A stretch of DNA of 64,000 nt from Devosia sp. ZB163 (GTDB lineage: Bacteria; Pseudomonadota; Alphaproteobacteria; Rhizobiales; Devosiaceae), in contig NZ_JAQRMY010000003.1 in the NCBI RefSeq assembly GCF_028613635.1, positions 198,787 through 262,786 on the forward strand, in the 5' to 3' direction. Shown one piece after another: positions 17,643-25,949 of the stretch (the first letter of the stretch is position 1; each line of letters begins with the position of its first letter). The notes beneath the pieces were generated by a model that made no database searches, had not been told where the DNA came from, and saw nothing but the letters and a program-made list of their open reading frames with translations. The position numbers and the translations under genes were made by a program.

Positions 17643-18359
17643 ATGCCGTTTCCTCGTATCGTGAAGGCTGCGCCGGTCCGGCGCGACGAAATCCTCGATG
17701 CCGCACAACGGCTGTTCGCCGGCAACGGGTACGATGCGACCTCGGTCAGCCAGATCATCGAAGCGGTGGGCGTCTCCAAGGGGGCCTTCTACCATCACTT
17801 CGAGTCCAAGGAGGACCTGATCGAGGCGCTGGCCTGCCGCTACGCGCGCGAATCCGCAGCCCTCGCCGACGAAGTGCTGGCCGACCCCACACTCGATGCC
17901 TTTTCCAAGCTCGTCGCCTTCCTCGGCACCATGCGCCGGCACAAGGCGGAGACGGCCGCGGAGCTTCGCGCCACGTTCGAGCCGATGTTCCGGCCCGAGA
18001 ACCTGCAACTGTTCGAGCGGACGCAGCGGGCCGTGGCCGATGTGGTCCGCCCCATTCTTACGCGCATCATCGTCGAGGGCGTGGCGGAGCGGACGTTCGA
18101 TACGCCCGATCCGGAGAACGCGGCCGAGACGATCATGCACCTGCTCACGGCTCACCGCGAACTCAGCGCGCAACTGCTGATGGCCCGCGACCGGCTGGCG
18201 TTCGAGCGGATCTCGCGGGTGCTGCTCGACAAGATGACCTATCTCGGCACGGTCATTGACCGTATCCTGGGCCTGCCCGAAGGCTCCATCGAGCTTGCGG
18301 ACCGCTCGGTCCTCGATGCGCTGGCTTGTGGACTGGACGTGCCTTCGAGCGCCGCCTAG
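17643..18359 (+). CDS. TetR/AcrR-family transcriptional regulator
   Basis: A 238-residue regulator. The N-terminal helix-turn-helix spans about residues 31-55 with VSQIIEAVGVSKGAFYHHFESKEDLIEAL, the canonical TetR pattern; the C-terminal part is a ligand-binding helical domain with no recognisable specificity. ATG 17643 follows GGAGG with good spacing. A perfect operator-like inverted repeat sits upstream, arguing for negative autoregulation. No efflux pump or enzyme gene is adjacent, so its other targets are unknown; purE begins 78 bases downstream. Confidence 0.92.
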   Translation: MPFPRIVKAAPVRRDEILDAAQRLFAGNGYDATSVSQIIEAVGVSKGAFYHHFESKEDLIEALACRYARESAALADEVLADPTLDAFSKLVAFLGTMRRHKAETAAELRATFEPMFRPENLQLFERTQRAVADVVRPILTRIIVEGVAERTFDTPDPENAAETIMHLLTAHRELSAQLLMARDRLAFERISRVLLDKMTYLGTVIDRILGLPEGSIELADRSVLDALACGLDVPSSAA

Positions 18360-18437
18360 ACCATCGGCGGCTTGCGCGCCGCCGGGCTCTTGCCTAAGGG
18401 TGGGCTTTGACGCGCGTGACACCCCGGGGGGACCAAA

Positions 18438-18932
18438 GTGCCGAGCTCGCCACCCGTCGCCATCATCATGGGCAGCCAGTCGGATTGGCCCAACCTGCGC
18501 CATGCCGCCGAAACGCTGGACGCGCTGAAGATCGACTATGAGACGCGCATCATTTCGGCGCACCGCACCCCCGACCGCATGTACAAGTTCGCCAAGGGCG
18601 CCAAGGCCGAGGGCTTCCAGGTGATCATCGCCTCGGCCGGCGGTGCCGCACACCTGCCCGGCATGGTCGCGGCGCTGACGCCGCTGCCGGTGCTGGGTGT
18701 TCCGGCCGAAACCAAGGCGCTGGGCGGCGAGGACAGCCTGCTTTCGATCGTCCAGATGCCGCCCGGCATTCCGGTCGGCACGCTCGCCATCGGCCGGGCC
18801 GGGGCGATCAATGCCGCGCTGCTCGCCGCCGCCATTCTTGCGCTCGCCGACCCCGAGGTCGCCGCGGCGCTCGACGATTTCCGTGCCGACCAGAGTGCTT
18901 CCATTCCCGAGTTTCCCTCCGACGATGTCTGA
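18438..18932 (+). CDS. purE: 5-(carboxyamino)imidazole ribonucleotide mutase
   Basis: Class I PurE of 164 residues, converting N5-CAIR to CAIR in de novo purine synthesis. The signature [12 protein letters not shown], the catalytic [13 protein letters not shown] and the glycine-rich [15 protein letters not shown] are all present. The start is GTG 18438 behind a GGGGGGA ribosome site. The last 8 bases overlap purK, indicating translational coupling of the pathway pair. Confidence 0.97.
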   Translation: MPSSPPVAIIMGSQSDWPNLRHAAETLDALKIDYETRIISAHRTPDRMYKFAKGAKAEGFQVIIASAGGAAHLPGMVAALTPLPVLGVPAETKALGGEDSLLSIVQMPPGIPVGTLAIGRAGAINAALLAAAILALADPEVAAALDDFRADQSASIPEFPSDDV

Positions 18933-20013
18933 CCACGAGCCGCTGCCACAGGGCAGCACCATCGGTATCCTGGGCGGAGGCCAGCTCGGCCGCATGCTGG
19001 CGCTTGCCGCCGCGCGGCTGGGGATGAAGACCCATATCTACTGCCCGGACGCGCACAGCCCCGCCTTCGACGTGACGCCGAACAAGACCGTCGCCGCCTA
19101 TGACGACGAGGAGGCGCTCTCCGATTTCGCGGCACGGGTCGACGTCATCACCTACGAATTCGAGAACGTGCCGGCAAAGACCGCCGCGTTTCTGCAGGGT
19201 CTCAAGCCGTTGCGGCCGGGGGCCAATGCGCTGGCCGTGGCGCAGGACCGGCTGGCCGAGAAGGCCTTCCTCACCATCAACCGCATCCCCGTGGCGCCCT
19301 TTGCAGCCATCGCCGACCTCGACCGGCTCGAGGCCGAGCTAGAGGAGATCGGCACCCCCGCCGTGCTGAAGACCACCCGTCTCGGGTATGACGGCAAGGG
19401 CCAGCGCATCGTCAAGAACATGGAAGACGCGGCGCTCGCCTGGGAACTGCTCTCGCCCAAGCCGCTGGTGCTCGAAGGCTTCATCGCGTTCGAGCGCGAG
19501 ATTTCGGTGGTCGTCGCGCGCAACGCCGCAGGCGAGGTCGCCGCGTTCGATCCGGCCGAGAACGTCCACCGCGACCATATCCTCAAGACCAGCACGGTGC
19601 CGGCGGAGATCAGCAAGAAGACGGCCAAACGCGCGATCGAGATCGCCGGCCAGATCGCCGAGGCGCTGGACTATGTCGGCGTGCTGGGCGTCGAGTTCTT
19701 CGTGTTGCCGGGGGGCAAGCTGCTCGTCAACGAGATTGCCCCGCGCGTGCACAATTCGGGGCACTGGACCGAGGCGGTGGCCATCACCGACCAGTTCGAG
19801 CAGCACATCCGCGCCGTGGTCAACTGGCCGCTGGGCGATCCAAGCCGGCTTGCCGACGTGGTGATGGAGAACCTGATCGGCGACGAGATCACCGCCATCC
19901 CCGGACGACTCGGCGAAGGCGCGCGGCCGCATGCCTACGGCAAGGCGGAGGCGCGCAAGGGGCGCAAGATGGGCCATATCAACCGGATCGCTCTCAAAAA
20001 GCGGGGAAAATGA
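18925..20013 (+). CDS. purK: N5-carboxyaminoimidazole ribonucleotide synthase
   Basis: ATP-grasp enzyme of 362 residues that carboxylates AIR with bicarbonate and ATP to make N5-CAIR for PurE. It has the N-terminal [16 protein letters not shown] nucleotide-fold motif, the conserved YEFENVP, the ATP-grasp block [13 protein letters not shown] and the metal-binding [14 protein letters not shown]. The start at 18925 overlaps the purE stop by 8 bases. The C-terminus is basic (KKRGK). Confidence 0.97.
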   Translation: MSDHEPLPQGSTIGILGGGQLGRMLALAAARLGMKTHIYCPDAHSPAFDVTPNKTVAAYDDEEALSDFAARVDVITYEFENVPAKTAAFLQGLKPLRPGANALAVAQDRLAEKAFLTINRIPVAPFAAIADLDRLEAELEEIGTPAVLKTTRLGYDGKGQRIVKNMEDAALAWELLSPKPLVLEGFIAFEREISVVVARNAAGEVAAFDPAENVHRDHILKTSTVPAEISKKTAKRAIEIAGQIAEALDYVGVLGVEFFVLPGGKLLVNEIAPRVHNSGHWTEAVAITDQFEQHIRAVVNWPLGDPSRLADVVMENLIGDEITAIPGRLGEGARPHAYGKAEARKGRKMGHINRIALKKRGK

Positions 20014-20060
20014 GCGGTTTCGCGCACCCATAGGGTGTGGACAAGCCGCGGGGATTGGCC

Positions 20061-20096
20061 TATATAGCCGCCCACGAACTGACCGGCTCGCCGGTC
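20061..20096 (+). promoter_or_regulatory. rpsU promoter region and leader hairpin
   Basis: TATATA at 20061-20066 is a credible -10 element, though no good -35 was seen. Just downstream GACCGGC (20081-20087) and GCCGGTC (20090-20096) make a perfect 7-2-7 stem that would sit near the 5' end of the rpsU transcript. Confidence 0.35.
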
Positions 20097-20155
20097 GGCG
20101 CCCCTTTGGGACGCTCTCACCAGACAAACTGACGGATCATGAAGGGCGGTTACGC

Positions 20156-20398
20156 TTGCAAGTAGTTGTTCGCGATAACAATGTGGACCAGGCGCTGCGC
20201 GCGCTGAAGAAGAAGCTCCAGCGCGAAGGCGTCTTCCGCGAGATGAAGCTTCGCAACTACTACGAGAAGCCCTCCGAGAAGAAGGCTCGCCAGAAGGCTG
20301 AGGCCGTGCGCCGTGCGCGCAAGCTGGCCCGCAAGCGTGCCCAGCGCGAGGGCGGCCTGCCGTCCCCGGCCGCTGCTGCCCGGTCGGCCCGGCCGTAG
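20156..20398 (+). CDS. rpsU: 30S ribosomal protein S21 (TTG start)
   Basis: Small ribosomal subunit protein of 80 residues beginning (M)[20 protein letters not shown], the S21 signature. The C-terminus is extended with Ala/Arg/Lys as in alphaproteobacteria. The family start aligns with TTG at 20156; no ATG or GTG fits nearby, and GAAGGGCGG at 20141-20149 supplies the ribosome site. A rare TTG start may limit expression of this dispensable subunit. An intrinsic terminator follows. Confidence 0.95.
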   Translation: MQVVVRDNNVDQALRALKKKLQREGVFREMKLRNYYEKPSEKKARQKAEAVRRARKLARKRAQREGGLPSPAAAARSARP

Positions 20399-20440
20399 GA
20401 TTCAGGAACCATTTTGGGTTCCGTTCAGATTTAGTTCAGG

Positions 20441-20470
20441 AACGCCGCCTCAAAAGGGCGGCGTTTTTGT
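20441..20470 (+). terminator. Intrinsic terminator after rpsU
   Basis: Perfect 9-bp arms AACGCCGCC (20441-20449) and GGCGGCGTT (20457-20465) with a 7-base loop, followed by a T-run. Confidence 0.9.
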
Positions 20471-20577
20471 TATGTGCCGACGGCGGATCAGCGAGGGCTA
20501 CTTGCCGCTGCCGGCATGGGATAGACTGCGGCCCGACTGGGTCGACTAAAACGCGTCAAACATTGGGGACTCCACAA

Positions 20578-21042
20578 GTGAAGAAACTGGTCGCAGCGGC
20601 TCTGGCCGCCACTATGCTCCTGTCCGCCGGCGCCGCCGAGGCTGCCACCAACGTCAAGGTGGGCGTGCTTTCGTGCAGCGTCGAAGCCGGCGTCGGCTTC
20701 ATCATCGGCTCGTCCAAGGACATGACCTGCCGCTTCAAGCGCGACGGCTACAAGACCGAAGTCTATGACGGCAACATCAAGAAGCTCGGCATCGACATCG
20801 GCGTCACCGGCCGCACCGAGATCGTCTGGCTGGTGTTCTCCGCTTCGGACACCAAGTACGGCAAGGGCTCGCTGGCCGGCACCTATGTCGGCGGCTCGGC
20901 CGAAGCCACGATCGGCGTCGGCCTTGGCGGCAACTGGCTGATCGGCGGCTCGCGCAAGGGCTTCGCCCTGCAGCCCTGGTCGATCCAGGGCCAGACCGGC
21001 CTCAACTACTCGGTCGCCTTCTCGGGCCTGACTCTCTACTGA
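20578..21042 (+). CDS. DUF992-family exported protein
   Basis: A 154-residue secreted protein. The signal peptide (residues 1-22, ending AEAA) is followed by VGVLSCSVEAGVGFIIGSSKDMTC, the typical DUF992 beginning with two cysteines that may form a disulfide. The remainder is a glycine-rich beta-structured region, with GVGLGGNWLIGGSRKGFALQP near the end. The function of DUF992 is unknown; a periplasmic or outer-surface role is inferred from the signal peptide. The start is GTG 20578, with TTGGGGAC upstream. It is flanked by two terminators and is therefore monocistronic. Confidence 0.85.
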   Translation: MKKLVAAALAATMLLSAGAAEAATNVKVGVLSCSVEAGVGFIIGSSKDMTCRFKRDGYKTEVYDGNIKKLGIDIGVTGRTEIVWLVFSASDTKYGKGSLAGTYVGGSAEATIGVGLGGNWLIGGSRKGFALQPWSIQGQTGLNYSVAFSGLTLY

Positions 21043-21063
21043 GCCGATCGCTCCACCAATTCG

Positions 21064-21095
21064 AACGCCGGTCCCTTGGGGCCGGCGTTTTTGTT
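21064..21095 (+). terminator. Intrinsic terminator after the DUF992 gene
   Basis: Arms AACGCCGG (21064-21071) and CCGGCGTT (21082-21089) with a 10-base loop and a T-run. Confidence 0.9.
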
Positions 21096-21133
21096 TGGGC
21101 GCCCCCTCAGCCGGAACCGCTTGACCCGGAATA

Positions 21134-21163
21134 TGCATCATCATACATATGCATGATGATGCA
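21134..21163. promoter_or_regulatory. Inverted repeat overlapping the ArsR start
   Basis: TGCATCATCAT (21134-21144) and ATGATGATGCA (21153-21163) form a perfect 11-8-11 inverted repeat. The right arm contains the first ATG codons of the ArsR gene. A regulator bound here would block both the promoter and the ribosome site, which fits ArsR autoregulation. Confidence 0.65.
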
Positions 21164-21482
21164 ATCTCTCATGTTCCAGACATTGGCCGACCCCACGCGG
21201 TTACGCATCGTCGAGGCGCTGGCCGGCGGCGAGCAGGCGGTGGGTGACCTGGTTCGTGCCGTGGACATCGATCAGTCCGGGGTTTCGCGGCACCTGCGGA
21301 TCCTCGGCGAAGCTGGCTTCGTCGCAATGAGGCCTGATGGGGCGCGGCGCCTCTATTCGCTCCGACCAGAGCCGTTCCGGGCGATCGACGATTGGGTTCG
21401 AAGCTATGGCAAGCTTTGGGAAAGCCGGCTCGATCGCTTCGACGCAGCCCTGGCGCGACGGCAGCGCGAGGAGCAGAAGTGA
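21153..21482 (+). CDS. ArsR-family transcriptional regulator
   Basis: A 109-residue winged-helix regulator. MFQTLADPTRLRIVEALAGGE begins the domain, with recognition helix IDQSGVSRHLRILGEAGFV and wing MRPDGARRLYSLRP. No metal-binding cysteines are present, so it is of the non-metal ArsR type that is usually paired with an SRPBCC (AHSA1) gene, as here. Possible starts are ATG 21153, 21156, 21159 and 21171; no ribosome site is obvious, so a leaderless transcript is possible. It overlaps the next gene by one base (TGATG). Confidence 0.9.
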   Translation: MMMQSLMFQTLADPTRLRIVEALAGGEQAVGDLVRAVDIDQSGVSRHLRILGEAGFVAMRPDGARRLYSLRPEPFRAIDDWVRSYGKLWESRLDRFDAALARRQREEQK

Positions 21483-21997
21483 TGGCGCATATCGGCGAGG
21501 TGGGCGCGGGAGCGATCAGGTTCGAGCGGGTCTACGACGCGTCGATCGAGGACGTCTGGGCGCTGTGGACCACGAAGGAAGGGCTCGAGGAGTGGTTCGC
21601 GCCCGAGGGTATGCGCTTCGAGGTGTCCGTTCTCGAACTGTGGGTCGGTGGTGCGTTCGGTCACGTGATGACGGCTGTTGGTACCGAGCAGGTCGCCTAT
21701 TTGGCGAACCTCAACAGGCCGCTGTCGGCCTGGGTGAGCGGTCGGTTCATGGAGATCGTGCGCCACCAGCGACTTCGGATTCGCTTCGACATCGACTTCG
21801 TCCCTGGCGTCGAGTCGTATCCGTACGACATGCTGGTCGAGCTCCACGCAGAGGCCGGGCGAATTCGCATGGTCCTGACGGCCGATCGTCACCCGGACCC
21901 CGAAATGACACGCGGCGCAATCCTTGCGCTGACCACCCAGTTGCAGCGCTTCGACAGGGCCGTCGCGGCACGAGCAGCAAAGGAGCAACGACCCTGA
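21482..21997 (+). CDS. SRPBCC (AHSA1-like) domain protein
   Basis: A 171-residue soluble protein with the activator-of-Hsp90-type START-like fold: FERVYDASIEDVWALWTTKEGLEEWFAPEGM, then an acidic-aromatic beta region and a C-terminal helix. Such proteins bind hydrophobic ligands, but the ligand is unknown. It is translationally coupled to the ArsR regulator upstream and the reductase downstream (one-base overlaps), forming a three-gene operon. Confidence 0.87.
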   Translation: MAHIGEVGAGAIRFERVYDASIEDVWALWTTKEGLEEWFAPEGMRFEVSVLELWVGGAFGHVMTAVGTEQVAYLANLNRPLSAWVSGRFMEIVRHQRLRIRFDIDFVPGVESYPYDMLVELHAEAGRIRMVLTADRHPDPEMTRGAILALTTQLQRFDRAVAARAAKEQRP

Positions 21998-22569
21998 TGC
22001 GACCGCTTCTCTATTCCATCAACGTGACGCTCGATGGGTGCGTCCACCACAACGCCATCCCGGCAGGCGAGGCACTGCAGCAGGAGCAACTGCGCGCGAC
22101 GCATCTGCATGCCACCGAGAGCATCGGCCGTGCCGACGCCCTGCTGTTTGGTCGCGTTACCTACGGCATGATGGAAGGGGCGTGGCGGCTGGAGACGCGG
22201 ACCAGTACGCCGCCCGACTGGACGGAACCCTTCGCGCGGACCATCGACGCGATGAAGAAGTACGTCGTTTCAAGCACGCTCGACCGGGTCGACTGGAATG
22301 CGGAGCTCGTGAGCGGAAACCTGGGCGAGGCGGTACAGAAGCTCAAGCAGCAGCCGGGCAAGGCGCTGTTCACGGGCGGCGTGAAGCTCCCGATGGCGCT
22401 GGCGGAGCTGGGCCTGATCGATGAGTACGAATTCGTGGTCCAGCCCAGAATTGCCGGTCACGGGCCCACCTTGTTCGCCGGGCTCTCCAAGTACGTCGAG
22501 TTGAAGCTCATCGACCGCAAGGAACTCAGCTCAGGCGCCGTGGCGCTTCGCTACGAGCCGAGACGGTAG
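21997..22569 (+). CDS. Dihydrofolate reductase / RibD C-terminal-like protein
   Basis: A 190-residue protein of the RibD C-terminal (DHFR-like) family: LLYSINVTLDGCVHHN at the start, DALLFGRVTYGMMEGAW, and LFTGGVKLPMALAELGLIDEYEF, the NADPH-binding and core motifs. These stand-alone proteins probably reduce small cyclic substrates; the true substrate is unknown. It is the last gene of the ArsR-SRPBCC operon, with its ATG overlapping the previous stop. Confidence 0.88.
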   Translation: MRPLLYSINVTLDGCVHHNAIPAGEALQQEQLRATHLHATESIGRADALLFGRVTYGMMEGAWRLETRTSTPPDWTEPFARTIDAMKKYVVSSTLDRVDWNAELVSGNLGEAVQKLKQQPGKALFTGGVKLPMALAELGLIDEYEFVVQPRIAGHGPTLFAGLSKYVELKLIDRKELSSGAVALRYEPRR

Positions 22570-22611
22570 CGAGACCTTGCACCAGGCAGTGCCTCGTCGC
22601 CCTTCGGCCGA

Positions 22612-22641
22612 ACGTCCGCTTGGGGCCAGAAGCGGTCATCT
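22612..22641. repeat. Degenerate interspersed inverted repeat, copy 1
   Basis: A 30-base element with CCGCTT (22616-22621) and AAGCGG (22630-22635) around GGGGCCAG. Related copies lie at 23435-23465 and 23470-23496, on the other side of the HEPN-like gene. Confidence 0.55.
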
Positions 22642-22691
22642 GCCAGCAGAGCTAGCCGCGGTTGACGATCCGTCAGCGGCGGCCAATAATC

Positions 22692-23225
22692 TCACCAGTA
22701 TCTCCTAAATCTCGAATCGGAAGGATCATATCCCTGATCTAGGATCGCTGTTCTGACCTTCACGCTTACTTCCCTAAGAGTGGCGTACAGTCGGTTCAGC
22801 TCAGGCAGGCCCCCCATTTGTTCGGGACCGTATCGAACGATGAGATACTCCCGCAGATCGTGAATCCTAAGCAGATGCGCCTGCGTCTTGGTCCTGAGTA
22901 TGAGACCCTTCTGCGTTACCATAGCAACCCGTTGCGCCAGATCATGCTGCATTCCACGCACCTCACTGGGGCTCACGTCGTGGAAGACGAGAAACGCATT
23001 GAGGTACATTTCGACGGCATGGATGGCGCAGAGTCGTGCTGGCGCAGACGATGAGCTGCTTGCGCGATCCGCCTGTGACAGCAAGACGTAGGCGGCAACG
23101 CAGTACTCGTCCGCTAATCCGATAAACTGCCCAACTGTGGCGTTGCTGCCGGGGTACGACATCTTCTGCGCGTTGGTCGCCACTGGCTGCTGCTCGTTAG
23201 CGGTGTCGGCCCCGGGAGACTTCAT
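22692..23225 (-). CDS. HEPN-like protein of unknown function
   Basis: A 177-residue protein with visibly lower GC than its neighbours. The central RLCAIHAVEMYLNAFLVFHDVSPSEVRGMQHDL block resembles HEPN helical domains (helix, short turn, R-x3-H), whose R-x4-6-H motif marks ribonucleases in toxin and defence systems; the spacing here is one short, so activity is doubtful. No nucleotidyltransferase antitoxin partner is adjacent. The first ATG gives a disordered polar N-terminus; residue 22 (MSYPGSNATVG) may be the true start. Repeats on both sides and the atypical composition suggest acquisition. Confidence 0.6.
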   Translation of the reverse strand: MKSPGADTANEQQPVATNAQKMSYPGSNATVGQFIGLADEYCVAAYVLLSQADRASSSSSAPARLCAIHAVEMYLNAFLVFHDVSPSEVRGMQHDLAQRVAMVTQKGLILRTKTQAHLLRIHDLREYLIVRYGPEQMGGLPELNRLYATLREVSVKVRTAILDQGYDPSDSRFRRYW

Positions 23226-23434
23226 CTGCCTGCAATCACGCGCTGAACAAGTCTAAGACGGTTCATGTAGGAAGGGGCGAGGCAGCTACCGTTTCCTAGT
23301 CGTCTCATCGAGCGCCCGTGCCCCTACGGCTCACCATGCATGCATGGCTAGCGAAATTGGCGGATCCTGCAAGCGCCAACCCCGCGTTGCACCGGACTGG
23401 ATGCCCAAAGCGTTAAGGGAAGCTTCCTGGGCCG

Positions 23435-23465
23435 AATGTCAGCTTCGGGCCAAAAGCGGTCACCG
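23435..23465. repeat. Degenerate interspersed inverted repeat, copy 2
   Basis: Related to copy 1: shares the AGCTTcGGGCCAaAAGCGGTCA core. It is immediately followed by copy 3. Confidence 0.5.
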
Positions 23466-23469
23466 AAAA

Positions 23470-23496
23470 GGTCCGCATGCGCCAGAAGCGGACACC
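23470..23496. repeat. Degenerate interspersed inverted repeat, copy 3
   Basis: GTCCGC and GCGGAC arms around ATGCGCCAGAA, the most symmetric of the three copies. Confidence 0.5.
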
Positions 23497-23568
23497 CCAC
23501 GCCTTGCAACTCCTTTCCGACGCGGTCCTTTTGGCGCTAGCCTGCATAATGATGTAGGAGAGGTGACA

Positions 23569-23850
23569 GTGCACGAAGCTGAACTGAAGGCAGCACACGA
23601 GCATTCCTGGAAGCATAGGCAGGAAGTTGAGAGCAGCACGACTTGCGGCTGCTACTTTTGTCTCGCCACCTTTGCGCCTAGTGACATTACCGAGTGGATC
23701 GATGAGGGCTCGTGCGCAATGTGCCCACGCTGCGGGATCGACGCGGTGCTTGGCGACGCTTCAGGGCTTCCGGTGTCCGACGACGAATTTCTGCTTTTGA
23801 TGCGCCGGGAGTTCTTCGGTCTCGATGACATAGCTATTCCCACGCCCTAA
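23569..23850 (+). CDS. Small Cys-rich protein of unknown function
   Basis: A 93-residue protein with CGCYFC and CAMCPRC about 30 residues apart, a likely zinc-binding pair, embedded in acidic and aromatic residues (ITEWIDEG; DDEFLLLMRREFFGLDD). It resembles small cytoplasmic proteins annotated only as hypothetical. GTG 23569 is chosen for the GGAG at 23557-23560. The frame extends upstream to 23344, but that part reads through the repeats and looks non-coding. Confidence 0.65.
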   Translation: MHEAELKAAHEHSWKHRQEVESSTTCGCYFCLATFAPSDITEWIDEGSCAMCPRCGIDAVLGDASGLPVSDDEFLLLMRREFFGLDDIAIPTP

Positions 23851-23920
23851 CCTCGGGCTTCGGGCGTACTGGGGGCAACACCGGACCGGCGGCATTGCTG
23901 GGGGCAAGGGGATGCCAAGC

Positions 23921-24742
23921 CTACAGAACGGGTTTGGCCTCGGCCCGCCCGAAGAACGCCTTGGCGCGCTCCCAGATTCCGCGCGCCCACATGTCGCCAT
24001 GGCCGGCGCCGGGTTCGATCCAGAGTTCGTCCTTGTTGGGCGCGAGCGCGTAGAGCCGTTCGCCGTGCTTCACTCCAATGGTGGTGTCTGCCGTGCCATG
24101 GGCGACCATGACCGGCTCGGCGACGTCGGCGATCCAGTCATCGACGTGGAACTGGTCGAGCATCAGCCAGTCCACCGGCAGGAAGCCATAGCGGTCGTGG
24201 GCGACCGACACGGCCGAGTCGAAGGGGGTTTCGAGCAGCAGGGCGTCCGCCTCGCGGTTCTTGGCCACCCAGGTCGAGGGGCCGGAGCCGAGCGAGCGGC
24301 CCCAGAGCACGATCGGGAAGCCCCTCGCCGCGGCCCAGTCATAGGCGGCAAGGCCGTCGTCGAGGATGTTCTGCTCGTTGATTTCGCCGGGCGAACCGGG
24401 GAAGCCGCGATAGTCGAAGGCGAGAAAGCCGTAGCCGTCGGCCACCATCGCCTCGTAGCGCTCGTGCTCGCGCGAAAAGCTCTGGGCGTTGCCGCGGAAG
24501 TAGAGGATCAGCGGCATTCCGGGCGCCGGGGCCTGGTACCAGCCGGCGAGCCTCGCGCCGCCCGTCGTCGGGATTTCCACCAGCTCGGCGTTGGCAAGCT
24601 TGGTCTCGGAGAGTTCGAACAGCCGCCCCGAGCGGTCGTACTGGAAGTCGCGCTGGAAGACGTACATGCCGCCCAGCGCGAGGCCGTAGGCGAGGGCGAA
24701 CACGCCCACGAGCCCGATCGCTATTCGCCGGAACCACTTCAT
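23921..24742 (-). CDS. Membrane-anchored alpha/beta hydrolase
   Basis: A 273-residue enzyme with an N-terminal membrane anchor (about residues 6-27). The nucleophile elbow GRSLGSG places Ser150, with Asp219 (HGTADTT) and His248 (GAGHGD) completing the triad. The sequence resembles the YfhR/BEM46 group of serine hydrolases. The substrate is unknown; the active site would face the periplasm if the anchor is a signal anchor. ATG 24742 follows GGGGAGG; the longer frame adds 17 unlikely residues. Confidence 0.9.
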   Translation of the reverse strand: MKWFRRIAIGLVGVFALAYGLALGGMYVFQRDFQYDRSGRLFELSETKLANAELVEIPTTGGARLAGWYQAPAPGMPLILYFRGNAQSFSREHERYEAMVADGYGFLAFDYRGFPGSPGEINEQNILDDGLAAYDWAAARGFPIVLWGRSLGSGPSTWVAKNREADALLLETPFDSAVSVAHDRYGFLPVDWLMLDQFHVDDWIADVAEPVMVAHGTADTTIGVKHGERLYALAPNKDELWIEPGAGHGDMWARGIWERAKAFFGRAEAKPVL

Positions 24743-24795
24743 CGCTGCCTCCCCGACTCCTGTTGAGATGGCACGGCGAGTATGGCGAGGCAATG

Positions 24796-25455
24796 TCAGG
24801 CGTTAGCTGCCTTCAGCTTTTCGGGATCGAGCGCGAACTCGAAGGCGCGGGCGAACACTTCCTGTGGCTGGCAGCCCGAGACGGCGAACTTGCCGTCGAA
24901 GATGAAGAACGGCACGCCCTGGATACCCTGCCGGGCGGCATCGATGGCCAGTTCGTGGGTGATCGCCAGCTCACGCGGGTTGCGGACGGCGTCCAGCGCT
25001 TCCTCGCGCGTGAAGCCGTGCTGTGTCGCAATGTCGGCCAGCACCTCGTCGTCATTGATCAACTGATGATCCATGAAATAGGCCCAGGCGATGGCGTTGG
25101 TGAGCGCGTGCTGCGTGCCCTTGTCCCGCGCGAGCCGCGCCAGCGTGTGGCCCTTGCGGGTGGGGAAGGAGCGCGGCTGCTGGCTGAGATCGAGAGCGAT
25201 GCCGGATGCCTTCGCCTCGTTCTCGACCCGCTCCCACATTTCCTTGGGGTCGCGTCCATACTTCTCGCGCAGCATGTCGGCGACGACGACGCCTTCCTCG
25301 GGCGTGTCGGGCGAGAGGTAGAACGGGTGGTTCTCGACGTCGACCTCGACGTCATCGGGCAGGGCGGCGATCGCCTGGTCGAGGCGTTCGGAGCCGACCA
25401 GGCACCAGGGGCACACGGTGTCGGTGAAGAGGTCGATCTTGATCTTGCGGGTCAC
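24796..25455 (-). CDS. DsbA-family (FrnE-like) oxidoreductase
   Basis: A 219-residue thioredoxin-fold protein starting MTRKIKIDLFTDTVCPWC, with the active-site CPWC at residues 15-18. The lack of a signal peptide and the pattern of the C-terminal half (GVPFFIFDGKFAVSGCQPQEVF) fit the cytoplasmic FrnE-like branch, linked in other bacteria to stress and polyketide or glutathione chemistry. The start is GTG 25455, with AAGGGATG upstream. It lies between hydrolase and VOC genes on the same strand. Confidence 0.9.
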   Translation of the reverse strand: MTRKIKIDLFTDTVCPWCLVGSERLDQAIAALPDDVEVDVENHPFYLSPDTPEEGVVVADMLREKYGRDPKEMWERVENEAKASGIALDLSQQPRSFPTRKGHTLARLARDKGTQHALTNAIAWAYFMDHQLINDDEVLADIATQHGFTREEALDAVRNPRELAITHELAIDAARQGIQGVPFFIFDGKFAVSGCQPQEVFARAFEFALDPEKLKAANA

Positions 25456-25548
25456 GGGACATCCCTTGCTGCAGAAACCGAGACATGGCGGCTCGGCTCG
25501 CCGGACGCAAGAACGCACATGGAGGTGACTAACAGGCGGGCAGGGGCT

Positions 25549-25938
25549 CTACGGCTTGAAGTCGTTGATCTCGAACCAGTAGCCGTTGGGGTCCTCTACG
25601 AACACTGCGCGCATTCCGTCGGGCCGGACATTCACCTCGCCCACGTCGCCCTTCATGTTGGAGAAGGGGACGCCCAGGCCGCGCAGGTGGTCGAGCACGG
25701 CGTCGAGATCGGGCGCCGAGAGCGCGAAGTGGGTGCGCTTCTCGACATGGGTACGGCTGATATCGCCCGCCTGGACATGGAAGCGCTGGCCGTTTCCGAA
25801 CTCGAACCAGCGGATCTCGGTGCCGCCCATCGGGTTGGCCACGGCCCGAACCTGCAGCACCTCGGTCAGGAACTTCGTCGTCTCGTCGAGGTCGCGGACG
25901 AGGAGGGCGATGTGGTCGAGGCGATAGTCGATGCTCAT
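25549..25938 (-). CDS. VOC (glyoxalase/dioxygenase) superfamily protein
   Basis: A 129-residue protein with the two beta-alpha-beta-beta-beta modules of the vicinal-oxygen-chelate fold: LDHIALLVRDLDETTKFLTEVL, then an internal FALSAPDLDAVLDHLRGLGVPF and VFVEDPNGYWFEI near the end. His at the start and Glu near the end match metal ligands. The exact reaction is unknown. It sits 11 bases after the TauE gene on the same strand. Confidence 0.88.
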   Translation of the reverse strand: MSIDYRLDHIALLVRDLDETTKFLTEVLQVRAVANPMGGTEIRWFEFGNGQRFHVQAGDISRTHVEKRTHFALSAPDLDAVLDHLRGLGVPFSNMKGDVGEVNVRPDGMRAVFVEDPNGYWFEINDFKP

Positions 25939-25949
25939 GGATCGCGACC

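Larger units (their letters stand above)
23226..23568. other. Intergenic region with two repeat copies
   Basis: No gene is supported in these 343 bases. They hold two copies of the degenerate inverted repeat and the ribosome site of the downstream Cys-rich protein. Base composition is mixed. Confidence 0.6.

Noticed and set aside
22692-23225. HEPN-MNT toxin-antitoxin pair
   Set aside because: No nucleotidyltransferase gene is adjacent and the R-H spacing is not canonical.
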